DNA of 7,313 bases from Undivivens sp041654215 (lineage in GTDB: Bacteria; Omnitrophota; Gorgyraeia; Gygaellales; Profunditerraquicolaceae): contig JBAZDY010000081.1 in NCBI GenBank assembly GCA_041654215.1, positions 1 through 7,313 on the forward strand. Direction: 5' to 3'. Position numbers and translations under genes: made by a program. The notes below the pieces were generated by a model, which did no database searches, was not told the origin of the DNA, and was given only the letters and a program-made list of their open reading frames with translations. Of the stretch, positions 1 through 6,775 are shown piece by piece (the stretch's first letter is position 1; each line of letters begins with the position of its first letter).

Positions 1-109
1 TGTCGAAGGGTCCAAATCCAAAGCTCAAGCAGCTTACCCTGAGCTTGTCGAAGGGTCCAAATCCAAAGCTCAAGCAGCTTACCCTGAGCTTGTCGAAGGG
101 GTCAAATTT
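1..109 (-). repeat. 45-bp tandem repeat array, left copy (inverted relative to the array at 7033-7262)
   Basis: The repeat phase begins at 1, 46 and 91, with an exact 45-bp period and two full identical units. The array continues off the left edge of the window. Each unit contains a 19-bp core, CCCTGAGCTTGTCGAAGGG (37-55 and 82-100), and a small palindrome AAGCT-caagc-AGCTT (21-35 and 66-80). There are no variable spacers. The inner end is marked by GGGGTCAAATTT (98-109), and the right array has the same boundary in reverse complement (7033-7044). The core belongs to a widely dispersed bacterial repeat whose spurious translations contain PELVEG or LSLSKG. The unit length is a multiple of three, so every frame free of stops stays open; I read this as non-coding DNA, not protein. 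Confidence 0.9.
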
Positions 110-127
110 CGGTTTTCGATTTTCAGA

Positions 128-163
128 TACCGATAAACGACAGATGAGTTTTAATTCGGCTAC
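128..163 (-). repeat. Conserved 3' element, left copy (second copy at 6731-6773)
   Basis: Positions 130-159 match the reverse complement of 6741-6770 at 28 of 30 bases; the two differences are C/T transitions. The similarity extends a little further (GTAGCCG on the transcript-sense side). The element lies about 80 bases past the stop codon of the glycosyltransferase gene at 242-904, so it would be read in the same sense as the right copy is read past its own gene. Compared with the right copy, this one lacks about six bases between two CCG triplets. That removes most of the 9-bp stem present on the right and leaves only CCGA/TCGG plus a possible G-T pair. It is either a dispersed repeat or a 3'-UTR element. 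Confidence 0.75.
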
Positions 164-194
164 GGTACCCAAGCCCGTTTCGGTTCCCGCTCAC

Positions 195-237
195 TGCCGA
201 ACTTAACTCGGCAAGCGCGGCTCTTTGCTCTCGCCGC
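195..237 (-). other. Two hairpins downstream of the minus-strand operon
   Basis: Positions 195-213 form TGCCGA-acttaac-TCGGCA (6-bp stem). Positions 217-237 form GCGGC-(11 nt)-GCCGC (5-bp stem). Both lie within 50 bases of the last stop codon of the operon. Neither is followed by a T-run in the direction of transcription, so they are not canonical intrinsic terminators. They may be dispersed palindromic repeats or protect the transcript end. Confidence 0.5.
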
Positions 238-241
238 CCGC

Positions 242-904
242 TCAACGATAGCGCAGTTGTCTCCATATGAACCTAAAAAATCTTACGGTATCCAGCAAAG
301 GATCTATCTGGCTTTTGGTCCCGCGGTACACCGACTTGACAGGAACTGAAAGTATCTTGCACCCCAACCTCCCCGCCGCCAAAAGCATTTCCGATTCTAT
401 CTCATAATTACTGCAGGATAAACTCAGCTTCGCCAGGGTAGAAGCGGAAATGAACCTGAAACCGCATTGGCTGTCGGGGATGCGCTGTTTTGTAAGACAG
501 GAAAGCAGGAAAGACATGAATTTGTTGGTAAGCCGCCGGGAAAGAGGCATTTCTCCCGGTCTGGACATTCTGTTCCCCACCACAAGGTTACCGCCCGCTC
601 CGGCGGCCGATAGTAAGGCCGGGATATCCTCCGGAAGATGCTGTCCGTCACCGTCCATCACTATGACACCGTCAAAGTCTCCCCGTTTCACGCGAGAGAA
701 CCCCCGTATAAGAGAAGCGCCTTTCCCCTGATTAACTCCGTTGCGCAGAACCTCCGCCCCTGCCGATGCCGCCTCGTTTGAAGTCCCGTCAGAGGAACCG
801 TCGTCTATGACCAATACCATATAACCGCTTTTCTTGAGAGAAGATACCAGCCAGCGGATATTCTTCTCCTCATTATAGGCCGGTATGATCACGCATATCT
901 TCAC
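242..904 (-). CDS. Family 2 glycosyltransferase, dolichyl/undecaprenyl-phosphate sugar synthase-like
   Basis: This is a compact GT-A fold glycosyltransferase of 220 residues. It transfers a sugar from a nucleotide-sugar donor to an acceptor that is probably a lipid or glycolipid. Visible family motifs are IIPAYNEE (6-13), DDGSSDGT (34-41), the GKG loop (60-62), the metal-binding DGDGQH (84-89), GNRMSRPG (110-117), IPDSQCGFR (142-150) and YEIESEM (167-173). The DSQCGFR and EIE patterns are typical of the DPM1/DPG-synthase branch. No C-terminal membrane helices are evident, so it is probably soluble or peripheral. I chose the GTG start at 904 because its GTGA overlaps the stop of the upstream acyltransferase gene and AGGAG (912-916) lies 7 bases ahead; an ATG start 23 codons further upstream would lie inside that gene. 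It is last in the operon. The exact donor and acceptor are unknown. Confidence 0.9.
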   Translation of the reverse strand: MKICVIIPAYNEEKNIRWLVSSLKKSGYMVLVIDDGSSDGTSNEAASAGAEVLRNGVNQGKGASLIRGFSRVKRGDFDGVIVMDGDGQHLPEDIPALLSAAGAGGNLVVGNRMSRPGEMPLSRRLTNKFMSFLLSCLTKQRIPDSQCGFRFISASTLAKLSLSCSNYEIESEMLLAAGRLGCKILSVPVKSVYRGTKSQIDPLLDTVRFFRFIWRQLRYR

Positions 905-1776
905 GCGTTCTCTCCTTCGTCTATCCAGTATTTCCTGAAAAGGTACCACTGTTCCGGGAAAAGCCTGACCCATCTCTCCATCACCCGGTTGATTTCGCCC
1001 TGCAGCAAATGCAGGTTATCCTCAAAAGAACCGGCAGCCGGCGGATAGATCGGCTTTTCAAACATCAGGGTGAACCTGTCATCTTTTCCCCTGACCATAC
1101 ATCCCGGGACGATGGCCGCCCCGGCTTTTAACGCCAGGAAAGCCGGCCCTTGAGGCAGAAGCGCTTTTTTCCCCAGGAAATCGGCTACCGCACCTCCGTT
1201 GCGGGTGAATTCCCTGTCGCCCAGTAATGCGACCAGGCCGTTGCCTCTCAACACTCTAAAGCATTTACGAAGCGAATTATAAAGAGGAATGACTTTCATC
1301 CCCATCGTCTCTCTTTTCTCATCGAAAAAGCGGTTCACCTTATCGTTCTTGTGGGGAAGCGCCACAGCCGACAAAGGATACCCCAGGGCGGCGACCGTCA
1401 CTCCGCCCAATTCCCAATTACCGATATGCGCGGCAAGCAGTACCCCGCCTTTGCCTCTTGCCAGCGCCTCATCCACATAATGTATATTGCGGACGGAGAT
1501 GTTCTTCTCGATAAAATCCCGGTCGAGAACCGCATACCTGAAGAAATCCACCAGATATTTGGCGAAGTTACGGAACATCATTTTTCTGATACGGCGTATT
1601 TCTCTTCGGCTTTTTTCCGGAAAGACAGCCGTCAGATTCATGGCCACGGCCTTCCTGTCGGCTCCGGAAAACAAAAGGTACAGGTCGGAAATGAACACGG
1701 CCAGGCCGTATACCGCCTTCAACGGCAGTCTTAAAGCTATGAACTGTCCTGTCCGGTATAAAAGATAAAAAAACAT
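901..1776 (-). CDS. LpxL/HtrB-like lipid acyltransferase (LPLAT superfamily)
   Basis: This predicted inner-membrane acyltransferase has 291 residues, close to the usual 290-310 of the LpxL/HtrB (lipid A biosynthesis acyltransferase) family. The N-terminus is a hydrophobic anchor (about 1-36, YLLYRTGQF onward), followed by the typical D-R-K-A-V...N-L segment (40-48). The catalytic HX4E motif is present as HIGNWE (117-122). A second conserved block is GDREFTRNGG (186-195), followed by LPQGPAFLALKAGA. The family transfers acyl chains from acyl-ACP or acyl-CoA to lipid A precursors or other glycolipids. With glycosyltransferases on both sides, a glycolipid acceptor is likely but unproven. I place the start at the ATG at 1776. 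A GGAG lies 12 bases upstream, slightly far, and the ATG overlaps the stop of a tiny upstream ORF as TGATG, which suggests translational coupling. The open frame continues to 1941, but those extra residues do not look like this family. Confidence 0.9.
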   Translation of the reverse strand: MFFYLLYRTGQFIALRLPLKAVYGLAVFISDLYLLFSGADRKAVAMNLTAVFPEKSRREIRRIRKMMFRNFAKYLVDFFRYAVLDRDFIEKNISVRNIHYVDEALARGKGGVLLAAHIGNWELGGVTVAALGYPLSAVALPHKNDKVNRFFDEKRETMGMKVIPLYNSLRKCFRVLRGNGLVALLGDREFTRNGGAVADFLGKKALLPQGPAFLALKAGAAIVPGCMVRGKDDRFTLMFEKPIYPPAAGSFEDNLHLLQGEINRVMERWVRLFPEQWYLFRKYWIDEGENA

Positions 1777-1856
1777 CAGCGCTTTATTCTCCGGAAGAAT
1801 CCTTTTCGGTCGTAACGCGGGCCGCGAAGAAAAAAGAATAATGAATCCTGATTCAT
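1776..1856 (-). CDS. Possible small translated ORF bridging two operon genes (26 residues)
   Basis: Between the MGDG-synthase-like gene and the acyltransferase gene there is a 26-codon ORF. Its ATG overlaps the upstream stop as ATGA (1853-1856), and its TGA overlaps the downstream ATG as TGATG (1774-1778). The peptide starts MNQDSLFFFLRG and ends FFRRIKR; it is basic and has a short run of phenylalanines. The only upstream purine-rich stretch, AGGAAGG, lies about 15 bases away, which is weak. The double overlap would let ribosomes pass from one gene to the next, so it may be a coupling or leader ORF and not a functional protein. It could also be chance. I do not recognise the peptide. Confidence 0.3.
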   Translation of the reverse strand: MNQDSLFFFLRGPRYDRKGFFRRIKR

Positions 1857-3028
1857 GAGCAGCCCGCTGCCTTCCTGCCGCCGCGAAGCTCCTGATGGAT
1901 CCTCTCGCCGCAAATTCCCAGCAGAAAAGCGGCTGTATCAATACTTGCGGACGGTTTGCCGATGCGTTTGGCGTTGGCCGACAGCTCTTTCATCCGCTCC
2001 CTGCTGGAGACGACCGCGTTTATGCACTCTCCCGCGGAATCCGCGTCGCTTATTCTTATCGCTGCCTTTTCCTTAAGGAGATAATCGGTATTGCTCGCTT
2101 CCTGCCCGGGTATAGGCTTGATTATGGCCATCGGCAAGCCCATCGAAAGTGCTTCGGAAGTGGTTATCCCTCCAGGTTTGCTTACCACCAGATCGCAGAC
2201 GGACATCAATTCATTAACGTTATCAACGAAACCGAAGACTGCCGTTTTATGTTTCAATGACGCCTTCAGCGCCTGAAGCTTATGGTACAACTTCCGGTTG
2301 GTCCCCGTGACTACGATTATCTGAAAATCACTCCCCAGCGCGCGGTCGAGTGAAATAACGGCGCTTTCGATCGGACCCAGGCCCTGTCCTCCGCCCATAA
2401 CAAGGATATTCTTACCGCCGGGGTTGAGGCCGCAGCGCGATAATACGGACTGTCTATCCACAGGCAGGGAGAATTTCGGGTCGAAAGGTATGCCGAACTG
2501 CCGTATCTTAGCGGCTGGAACGCCCCGCGCGCACAACCGGGAGTCCACTTCGAAGGAAGGGGTGATGTAAAAGTCGATGCCGTCATGTACCCAATACAGA
2601 TGCGGCACAAAATCGGTAAGCACCGCCACCAGAGGGACGTCATAACCATAACGCAGCTTGTAATCGGCGGTCATGCCGCAGGGAAAAGCCTGGCTGCAAA
2701 CTATGACGTCCGGACGAAAAGAAGCGAAAAGCTTCCGCAATTTAATGGAATTCATCCGGTAAAAAAGATCCTGCATCCAGGTCACTTTTCCGGCCACGCC
2801 GTCGTTATCGTAGAGATAATCCCAAAGACAGGGGAAGCGCTTTATGACCCCCATATATGCGCGGTTGACCACTTTTTCTGCTATGGGATTCGTATAATGA
2901 AAAGCGTTTAGACTCAATATCTCCACCCCGGGATCCGCGAGCCTCAAGGCTTTTTCTATGGCCGCCGCGGCGCTGCGATGCCCGGATACTTTGGAAATAT
3001 ACATTAAGAGGATTCGCTTTGAAGGCAT
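1853..3028 (-). CDS. MGDG synthase / MurG-like glycosyltransferase (GT28 type)
   Basis: This is a GT-B fold glycosyltransferase of 391 residues, like plant monogalactosyldiacylglycerol synthase and bacterial UgtP diglucosyl-diacylglycerol synthase. The family moves a sugar from a UDP-sugar onto a diacylglycerol-type lipid at the cytoplasmic membrane face. The N-terminal MGDG-synthase domain (about 5-185) carries SGHRSAAAAI (15-24), LTDFVPHLYWVH (137-148) and ITPSFEVDSRL (155-165). The C-terminal donor domain (about 205-345) carries MGGGQGLGPIE (211-221), SKPGGITTSEAL (283-294) and the GQEASN loop (308-313), all typical for nucleotide-sugar binding. The start is ATG at 3028, with GGGGAG (3040-3045) 11 bases upstream and a strong promoter at 3065-3092. 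It is first in the operon and its stop overlaps the next ORF by ATGA. The exact sugar and acceptor cannot be read from the sequence. Confidence 0.9.
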   Translation of the reverse strand: MPSKRILLMYISKVSGHRSAAAAIEKALRLADPGVEILSLNAFHYTNPIAEKVVNRAYMGVIKRFPCLWDYLYDNDGVAGKVTWMQDLFYRMNSIKLRKLFASFRPDVIVCSQAFPCGMTADYKLRYGYDVPLVAVLTDFVPHLYWVHDGIDFYITPSFEVDSRLCARGVPAAKIRQFGIPFDPKFSLPVDRQSVLSRCGLNPGGKNILVMGGGQGLGPIESAVISLDRALGSDFQIIVVTGTNRKLYHKLQALKASLKHKTAVFGFVDNVNELMSVCDLVVSKPGGITTSEALSMGLPMAIIKPIPGQEASNTDYLLKEKAAIRISDADSAGECINAVVSSRERMKELSANAKRIGKPSASIDTAAFLLGICGERIHQELRGGRKAAGCS

Positions 3029-3064
3029 AATAAATAATACTCCCCGGTCCGAATGATTGTTATG

Positions 3065-3092
3065 ATTATAGCATTAAAACGTTTTTTATCAA
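3065..3092 (-). promoter_or_regulatory. Sigma-70-type promoter for the glycolipid operon
   Basis: On the minus strand, TTGATA (3087-3092) and TATAAT (3065-3070) are separated by 16 bp. TGC directly before the -10 box gives an extended -10. Transcription would start near 3058, giving a leader of about 30 bases before the ATG at 3028. Confidence 0.8.
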
Positions 3093-3234
3093 CCCTCCTA
3101 ATTCCGGGGCGAATTGCCTCCGGGGACACAATACTGAATTATTCCTATCTACGGCGGAATGGCGGCGCCGATTAAGAAAGAAGTGGACAAAAAGACCCGT
3201 AAGAGTAAAATATTTAATCAAACCTGTATATACC

Positions 3235-3257
3235 GGCCGCAAGATATAAATGCGGCC
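3235..3257. other. Perfect 7-bp hairpin in the divergent intergenic region
   Basis: GGCCGCA (3235-3241) pairs with TGCGGCC (3251-3257) around a 9-base A/T-rich loop. On the plus strand it is followed by only three T residues, so it is a poor terminator. It lies just beyond the presumed right end of the IS200/IS605-like remnant. It could be part of that element, an operator-like dyad, or a pause site in the leader of the plus-strand gene. Confidence 0.45.
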
Positions 3258-3261
3258 TTTC

Positions 3262-3445
3262 AATGAAGCTCCCCGGCCTATGAAGCCTGGGGTTTCTTTC
3301 TCGAGTAACCCCGTGTCGTAAGATACCGGAAAAATCCCTTCGGCATTTTCGCACGAGTGAACACCTGCCTTTCCATTAAGGCAGGGTGCTATTCCTACAG
3401 CTAATCCGGCTTGAAAGCCGGAGATTTTTGCGGTTTGATTAAAAC
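3262..3445 (-). mobile_element. Likely remnant of an IS200/IS605-type tnpB 3' end with overlapping omega-RNA-like structure
   Basis: Read on the minus strand, this stretch is open and ends with residues EKETPGFIGRGAS, encoded over a hairpin CCCC-a-GGC-ttcatag-GCC-GGGG (3271-3292) followed by AGCTTCA. In IS605/IS1341-type elements the tnpB C-terminus likewise runs over the right-end hairpin, often with a Lys/Glu-Glu-Thr/Ala-Pro pattern, and the same DNA gives the omega guide RNA. Two further stems lie upstream: 3405-3422 (TCCGGC/GCCGGA) and 3362-3388 (about 10 bp with one bulged base). A segment like AKISGFQAGLAVG (about 3400-3440) loosely resembles the part of TnpB after the zinc finger. The nuclease body is absent; the plus-strand gene at 3462 begins where it should be. 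The assignment rests on architecture, not on a search. Confidence 0.45.
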
Positions 3446-3461
3446 AGACGGAGCCAGCCAA
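3362..3461 (+). promoter_or_regulatory. Structured leader of the GH94-like gene
   Basis: The 5' side of the plus-strand gene can fold into a bulged 10-bp stem (3362-3388) and a 6-bp stem TCCGGC-ttgaaa-GCCGGA (3405-3422). The ribosome binding site GGAG (3450-3453) lies 8 bases before the ATG at 3462. The stems are the same ones assigned to the insertion-element remnant on the other strand. I found no match to the conserved cores of the TPP, cobalamin, cyclic-di-GMP-I, SAM or glycine riboswitches, and no convincing plus-strand -35/-10 pair. Confidence 0.4.
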
Positions 3462-6400
3462 ATGAAAAATAAAACAGCCGCCAGATCCGGATACTCCCTG
3501 TCCGCGGACGGAAAATTTTCCATACGAAACTATAATCTTTCCAGGCCGTTCGCGAGCTTCTTCCCCGGCATTGCAGGTAAATACGGCATACCCATGTGGG
3601 TATTTTATGTCAATCGCGGACAAGGCATTTCCAGTTTCGGGATAAAGGACAAAGACCACCCCATACTGGAGTTCTATCCCGCAAATAAAGCCTGGCAGAC
3701 CACCCCGCTGCTGGGTTTCAGGACTTTTCTGAAGATATCCGCCGGCGGCTCCGGCAAGGCGCATTTTTATGAACCGTTCAGCCGGAATACGGGAAAGATA
3801 TCCTCCGATATGGAGATCACCCCGGCGGGACTAAAGATCACGGAGATCAATAAAGAGGCCGGCATAGAGGTATCGGTGGACTATTTCACCGTTCCCAACG
3901 ATAACTACGCCGGGCTCGTCAGGACGGTAACCATTTCTAATCTCTCCGGAGGGAGAAAAAAACTGCAGATACTCGACGGCCTTCCGCAGATTGTGCCGTT
4001 CGGGACGAATAACTTCTTTTTAAAAAAGATGTCCCGCACTATCGAAGCCTGGATGACGGTCGAAAACACGGAAACCGGCGCCCCCTTCTACAAATTGTCG
4101 GTGGACCCGGCGGACAGGCCGGAAGTCGTGCGCATCGAAGCCGGGAATTTCTTCCTGCCTTTTTCAGAAGGCGGGATATTAAAGTCAATAGTCGATCCTG
4201 AAACGGTATTCGGGCACATCACCGATTTCTCCGTGCCTTTTAATTTTTTCAAGACCGCCGATTGCGCTTTCCCCGCGAAGCAGTCTCTGCGCAACAAAAT
4301 CCCTTCCGCCTTTTGCCTGCTGGACGCCCGCCTCGAAAAAGGCGAAAAGACCGTTTTTTGCTCGATATTCGGCAATATGCGCAGCAGACAGAAATTAAAC
4401 GGAGAGTTAAAACGTTTGGCTTCCGTCGATTATATCGCGCAAAAAGCCCGCGAAAATACGGCCCTGATTGAAGGGCTTATGCGCGATATCCGCACCGAGA
4501 GCGCCTCGCGAGCTTTCGACCTCTACGCCAGGCAGACTTATTTAGATAACATTATGCGCGGAGGCTATCCCCTGGTGTTCAAGGCCGGGAAAGAAAACGC
4601 GGTGTTCTATCTCTATTCCCGTAAACACGGCGACCTCGAACGCGATTACAACCGTTTCCAGCTTCAGCCTTCCTACTATTCCCAGGGCAACGGCAACTAC
4701 CGCGACGTCAATCAGAACCGGCGCTGTGACGTATGGTTCAACCCGCGGGTCGGCGCCGAGAACATAATCTCTTTTTTCAATCTCATCCAGACCGACGGAT
4801 ACAACCCCCTGGTGGTCAAAGGCGTTTCCTTTGTTTTGGAAGACCGCGCCGGCCTGCAAAAGGCGCTCGAAGGGAAGATAGCGGAAGAAAAAATGGGCGG
4901 ACTCCTTCTCCTGCTGGAAAAACCCTTCTCCCCCGGAGAACTGATATTCTTCCTGGAGGACAACGGCATCGCCGCCGGGATCGAGCACGACGAATTCCTC
5001 GGGCTCGTGCTTTCCTTTTGCGGCTGCATATACGAGGCCGAACACGGAGAAGGATTCTGGAGCGACCACTGGGCATACAACCTGGATCTGCTGGAATCAT
5101 ACGCCGCGATATTCCCGGACAAGATGAACGGACTGCTCTTCCGGAAGAAGATATTCACTTTTTTCGACAACGCCGAATCCGTCAATCCACGCGGGGATAA
5201 ATACATGCTCTATAACGGACAGCCGCGCCAACTGCATTCGGTCTCGGTGGACGCGGAAAAGAAAGAGCTCATCGCCTCCCGCAAACAATCCCCTTCTATT
5301 GCCAGGTCCGCGTACGGCAAAGGAGAGATATACCGGACGACGCTTATCGCAAAACTTCTTTTATTAGGCGCCAACAAACTTTGCTCCCTTGACCCGAACG
5401 GCTGCGGTATCGAAATGGAAGCGAATAAACCTAACTGGTTCGACGCTCTCAACGGCCTCCCGGCGCTTTTCGGTTCTTCTTCCTGCGAAACATTCGAACT
5501 AAAGAGGCTCTTCGTCTATATGGCCGAAGCGATGAAAAAGAACGATATGACCGAGATAGAATTGGCGGAAGAAACGGTATTTTTACTGCGAAAATGCACG
5601 GCTCTGCTTGAGGAGTGGGAAAAGGACGGGGACGATATGCGTTTTTGGGACGCGAGCGCGTCTTTGAAAGAAGAATACCGCAGGCTCACCCGCCTGGGAT
5701 TCAACGGGAGGGAAGAAAAACTGGCTGCCGTCGAAATAAACGCCTTTCTTTCCGCCGGCCTCAAAAAAATAACCGTTGCCCTGGATAAGGCTTTCGACCG
5801 TGAATCCGGGACTTATTTTTCGTATTTCATCAATGAACCGGAAAAATACGAAGTCCACGGAGTAAAGAACATCAAACCGCTCCGGTTCTCCGCCAGGCCC
5901 CTCCCTCTGTTTTTAGAAGGTGAGATGCACGCTCTGCGGACATGCGAAGACGCCGGCAAGGCAAAACAGCTCTATTCGGCAGTCAGAAAAAGCGCCCTTT
6001 ACGACAAAAAACTGAAGATGTATAAAGTCACGGAATCACTCGCCCGTATGCCGGAAGAAATAGGCAGATGCAGGGTCTTCACGCCGGGTTGGCTGGAGAA
6101 CGAATCCATCTGGCTGCATATGGAATACAAATACCTTCTTGAGATACTGCGCAGCGGACTGCATAAGGAGTTTTACGAGGAATTCAGAAATCTGCTTATT
6201 CCCTACCAGCACCCCGGGCGTTACGGAAGGAATATACTGGAGAACTCGTCATTCCTGGTGAGCAGCGCCTTTCCTGACGAAAAACTTCACGGCAACGGCT
6301 ACGTCGCCAGGCTTTCCGGCTCAACCGCGGAGTTCATCCATATCTGGACACTGATGAATATAGGGAAGAAACCGTTCTTCCTGAACGAAAACAACGAATT

Positions 6401-6710
6401 GAACCTTAGGTTCGAGCCTGTTCTGGCCTCCTGGCTCTTTAAGCCGGTCAAACGCGGCGCGCGCTATCACCTGCCGGAGTTGAAGACCGACGCGATCTAC
6501 GGCTTCAATTTCCTGGGCGGGACCTGGGTAGTTTATCATAATCCCGGCAAAAAGGACACCTTCGGCGCAAAGGGCGTTAAACCGGTCTCGATATCACTGC
6601 TCGACAAGCTCGGCGGCAGTCGAAGAATAGATTCGCCGGTCATACCCTCCCCGCTGGCGGAAGACATACGACAGGGAAAAATGGAACGCATAGACATAAT
6701 CCTCGGCTGA
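3462..6710 (+). CDS. GH94-like (clan GH-Q) glycoside phosphorylase family protein
   Basis: This large protein of 1082 residues belongs to the group usually annotated as cellobiose phosphorylase. Known relatives (GH94, GH149, GH161) cleave beta-glucosidic bonds in cello- or laminari-oligosaccharides with phosphate, giving sugar 1-phosphate. An N-terminal beta-sandwich (about 10-320) is followed by a helical linker and an (alpha/alpha)6 barrel (about 345-980), then a small C-terminal beta domain. Notable motifs are YRDVNQNRRCDVWFNP (413-428), GFWSDHWAYNLDLLESY (531-547), NWFDALNGLPALFG (658-671), in the place of the DWND catalytic loop of GH94, and LSGSTAEFIHIW (951-962), resembling the phosphate-binding region. 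At about 1080 residues it exceeds classical GH94 (about 800) and fits GH149/GH161-sized proteins better. No signal peptide or membrane segment is seen, so it is probably cytosolic. I chose ATG 3462 because GGAG lies 8 bases upstream; a TTG at 3411 falls in a hairpin loop. It diverges from the lipid operon. The substrate is unknown, and hydrolase instead of phosphorylase activity is possible. Confidence 0.8.
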   Translation: MKNKTAARSGYSLSADGKFSIRNYNLSRPFASFFPGIAGKYGIPMWVFYVNRGQGISSFGIKDKDHPILEFYPANKAWQTTPLLGFRTFLKISAGGSGKAHFYEPFSRNTGKISSDMEITPAGLKITEINKEAGIEVSVDYFTVPNDNYAGLVRTVTISNLSGGRKKLQILDGLPQIVPFGTNNFFLKKMSRTIEAWMTVENTETGAPFYKLSVDPADRPEVVRIEAGNFFLPFSEGGILKSIVDPETVFGHITDFSVPFNFFKTADCAFPAKQSLRNKIPSAFCLLDARLEKGEKTVFCSIFGNMRSRQKLNGELKRLASVDYIAQKARENTALIEGLMRDIRTESASRAFDLYARQTYLDNIMRGGYPLVFKAGKENAVFYLYSRKHGDLERDYNRFQLQPSYYSQGNGNYRDVNQNRRCDVWFNPRVGAENIISFFNLIQTDGYNPLVVKGVSFVLEDRAGLQKALEGKIAEEKMGGLLLLLEKPFSPGELIFFLEDNGIAAGIEHDEFLGLVLSFCGCIYEAEHGEGFWSDHWAYNLDLLESYAAIFPDKMNGLLFRKKIFTFFDNAESVNPRGDKYMLYNGQPRQLHSVSVDAEKKELIASRKQSPSIARSAYGKGEIYRTTLIAKLLLLGANKLCSLDPNGCGIEMEANKPNWFDALNGLPALFGSSSCETFELKRLFVYMAEAMKKNDMTEIELAEETVFLLRKCTALLEEWEKDGDDMRFWDASASLKEEYRRLTRLGFNGREEKLAAVEINAFLSAGLKKITVALDKAFDRESGTYFSYFINEPEKYEVHGVKNIKPLRFSARPLPLFLEGEMHALRTCEDAGKAKQLYSAVRKSALYDKKLKMYKVTESLARMPEEIGRCRVFTPGWLENESIWLHMEYKYLLEILRSGLHKEFYEEFRNLLIPYQHPGRYGRNILENSSFLVSSAFPDEKLHGNGYVARLSGSTAEFIHIWTLMNIGKKPFFLNENNELNLRFEPVLASWLFKPVKRGARYHLPELKTDAIYGFNFLGGTWVVYHNPGKKDTFGAKGVKPVSISLLDKLGGSRRIDSPVIPSPLAEDIRQGKMERIDIILG

Positions 6711-6730
6711 GCTTTGGTTGGGACCTGTTT

Positions 6731-6775
6731 GTAGCCGTAACCGAATTAGAACTCGTCTGTCGTTTATCGGTTACG
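6731..6775 (+). repeat. Conserved 3' element, right copy, with a 9-bp stem
   Basis: The element lies 20 bases after the stop of the GH94-like gene. CGTAACCGA (6736-6744) pairs perfectly with TCGGTTACG (6767-6775) around a 22-base loop. Bases 6741-6770 are the reverse complement of 130-159 with two differences. No T-run follows, although the next 25 bases are T-rich. Both copies lie just downstream of operons and in the same transcriptional sense, which suits a 3'-UTR or dispersed repeat element. Confidence 0.75.

Noticed and set aside
1351..1734. 127-codon plus-strand open frame opposite the acyltransferase gene
   Set aside because: It is antisense to a gene with clear catalytic motifs and shows no recognisable domain.
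3159..3266. 35-codon ORF on the plus strand beginning MAAPIKKEVDKKTRK
   Set aside because: No ribosome binding site at a usual distance, no recognisable family, and it ends over the intergenic hairpin and the remnant boundary. It is probably chance.
3336..3461. Riboswitch upstream of the GH94-like gene
   Set aside because: GGTGCTATTCC superficially recalls part of the cobalamin or TPP cores, but the other conserved blocks of those classes are absent and the stems are better explained by the minus-strand IS-like element.
3066..3764. 232-codon minus-strand open frame
   Set aside because: Its first third is antisense to the GH94-like coding sequence and it has no start signals. Only the segment around 3262-3445 looks meaningful, as a tnpB 3' remnant.
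4542..5206. Several overlapping open frames of 90-175 codons inside the GH94-like gene on both strands
   Set aside because: They are shadows of a well-supported gene with clear family motifs; none has its own start signal or domain.
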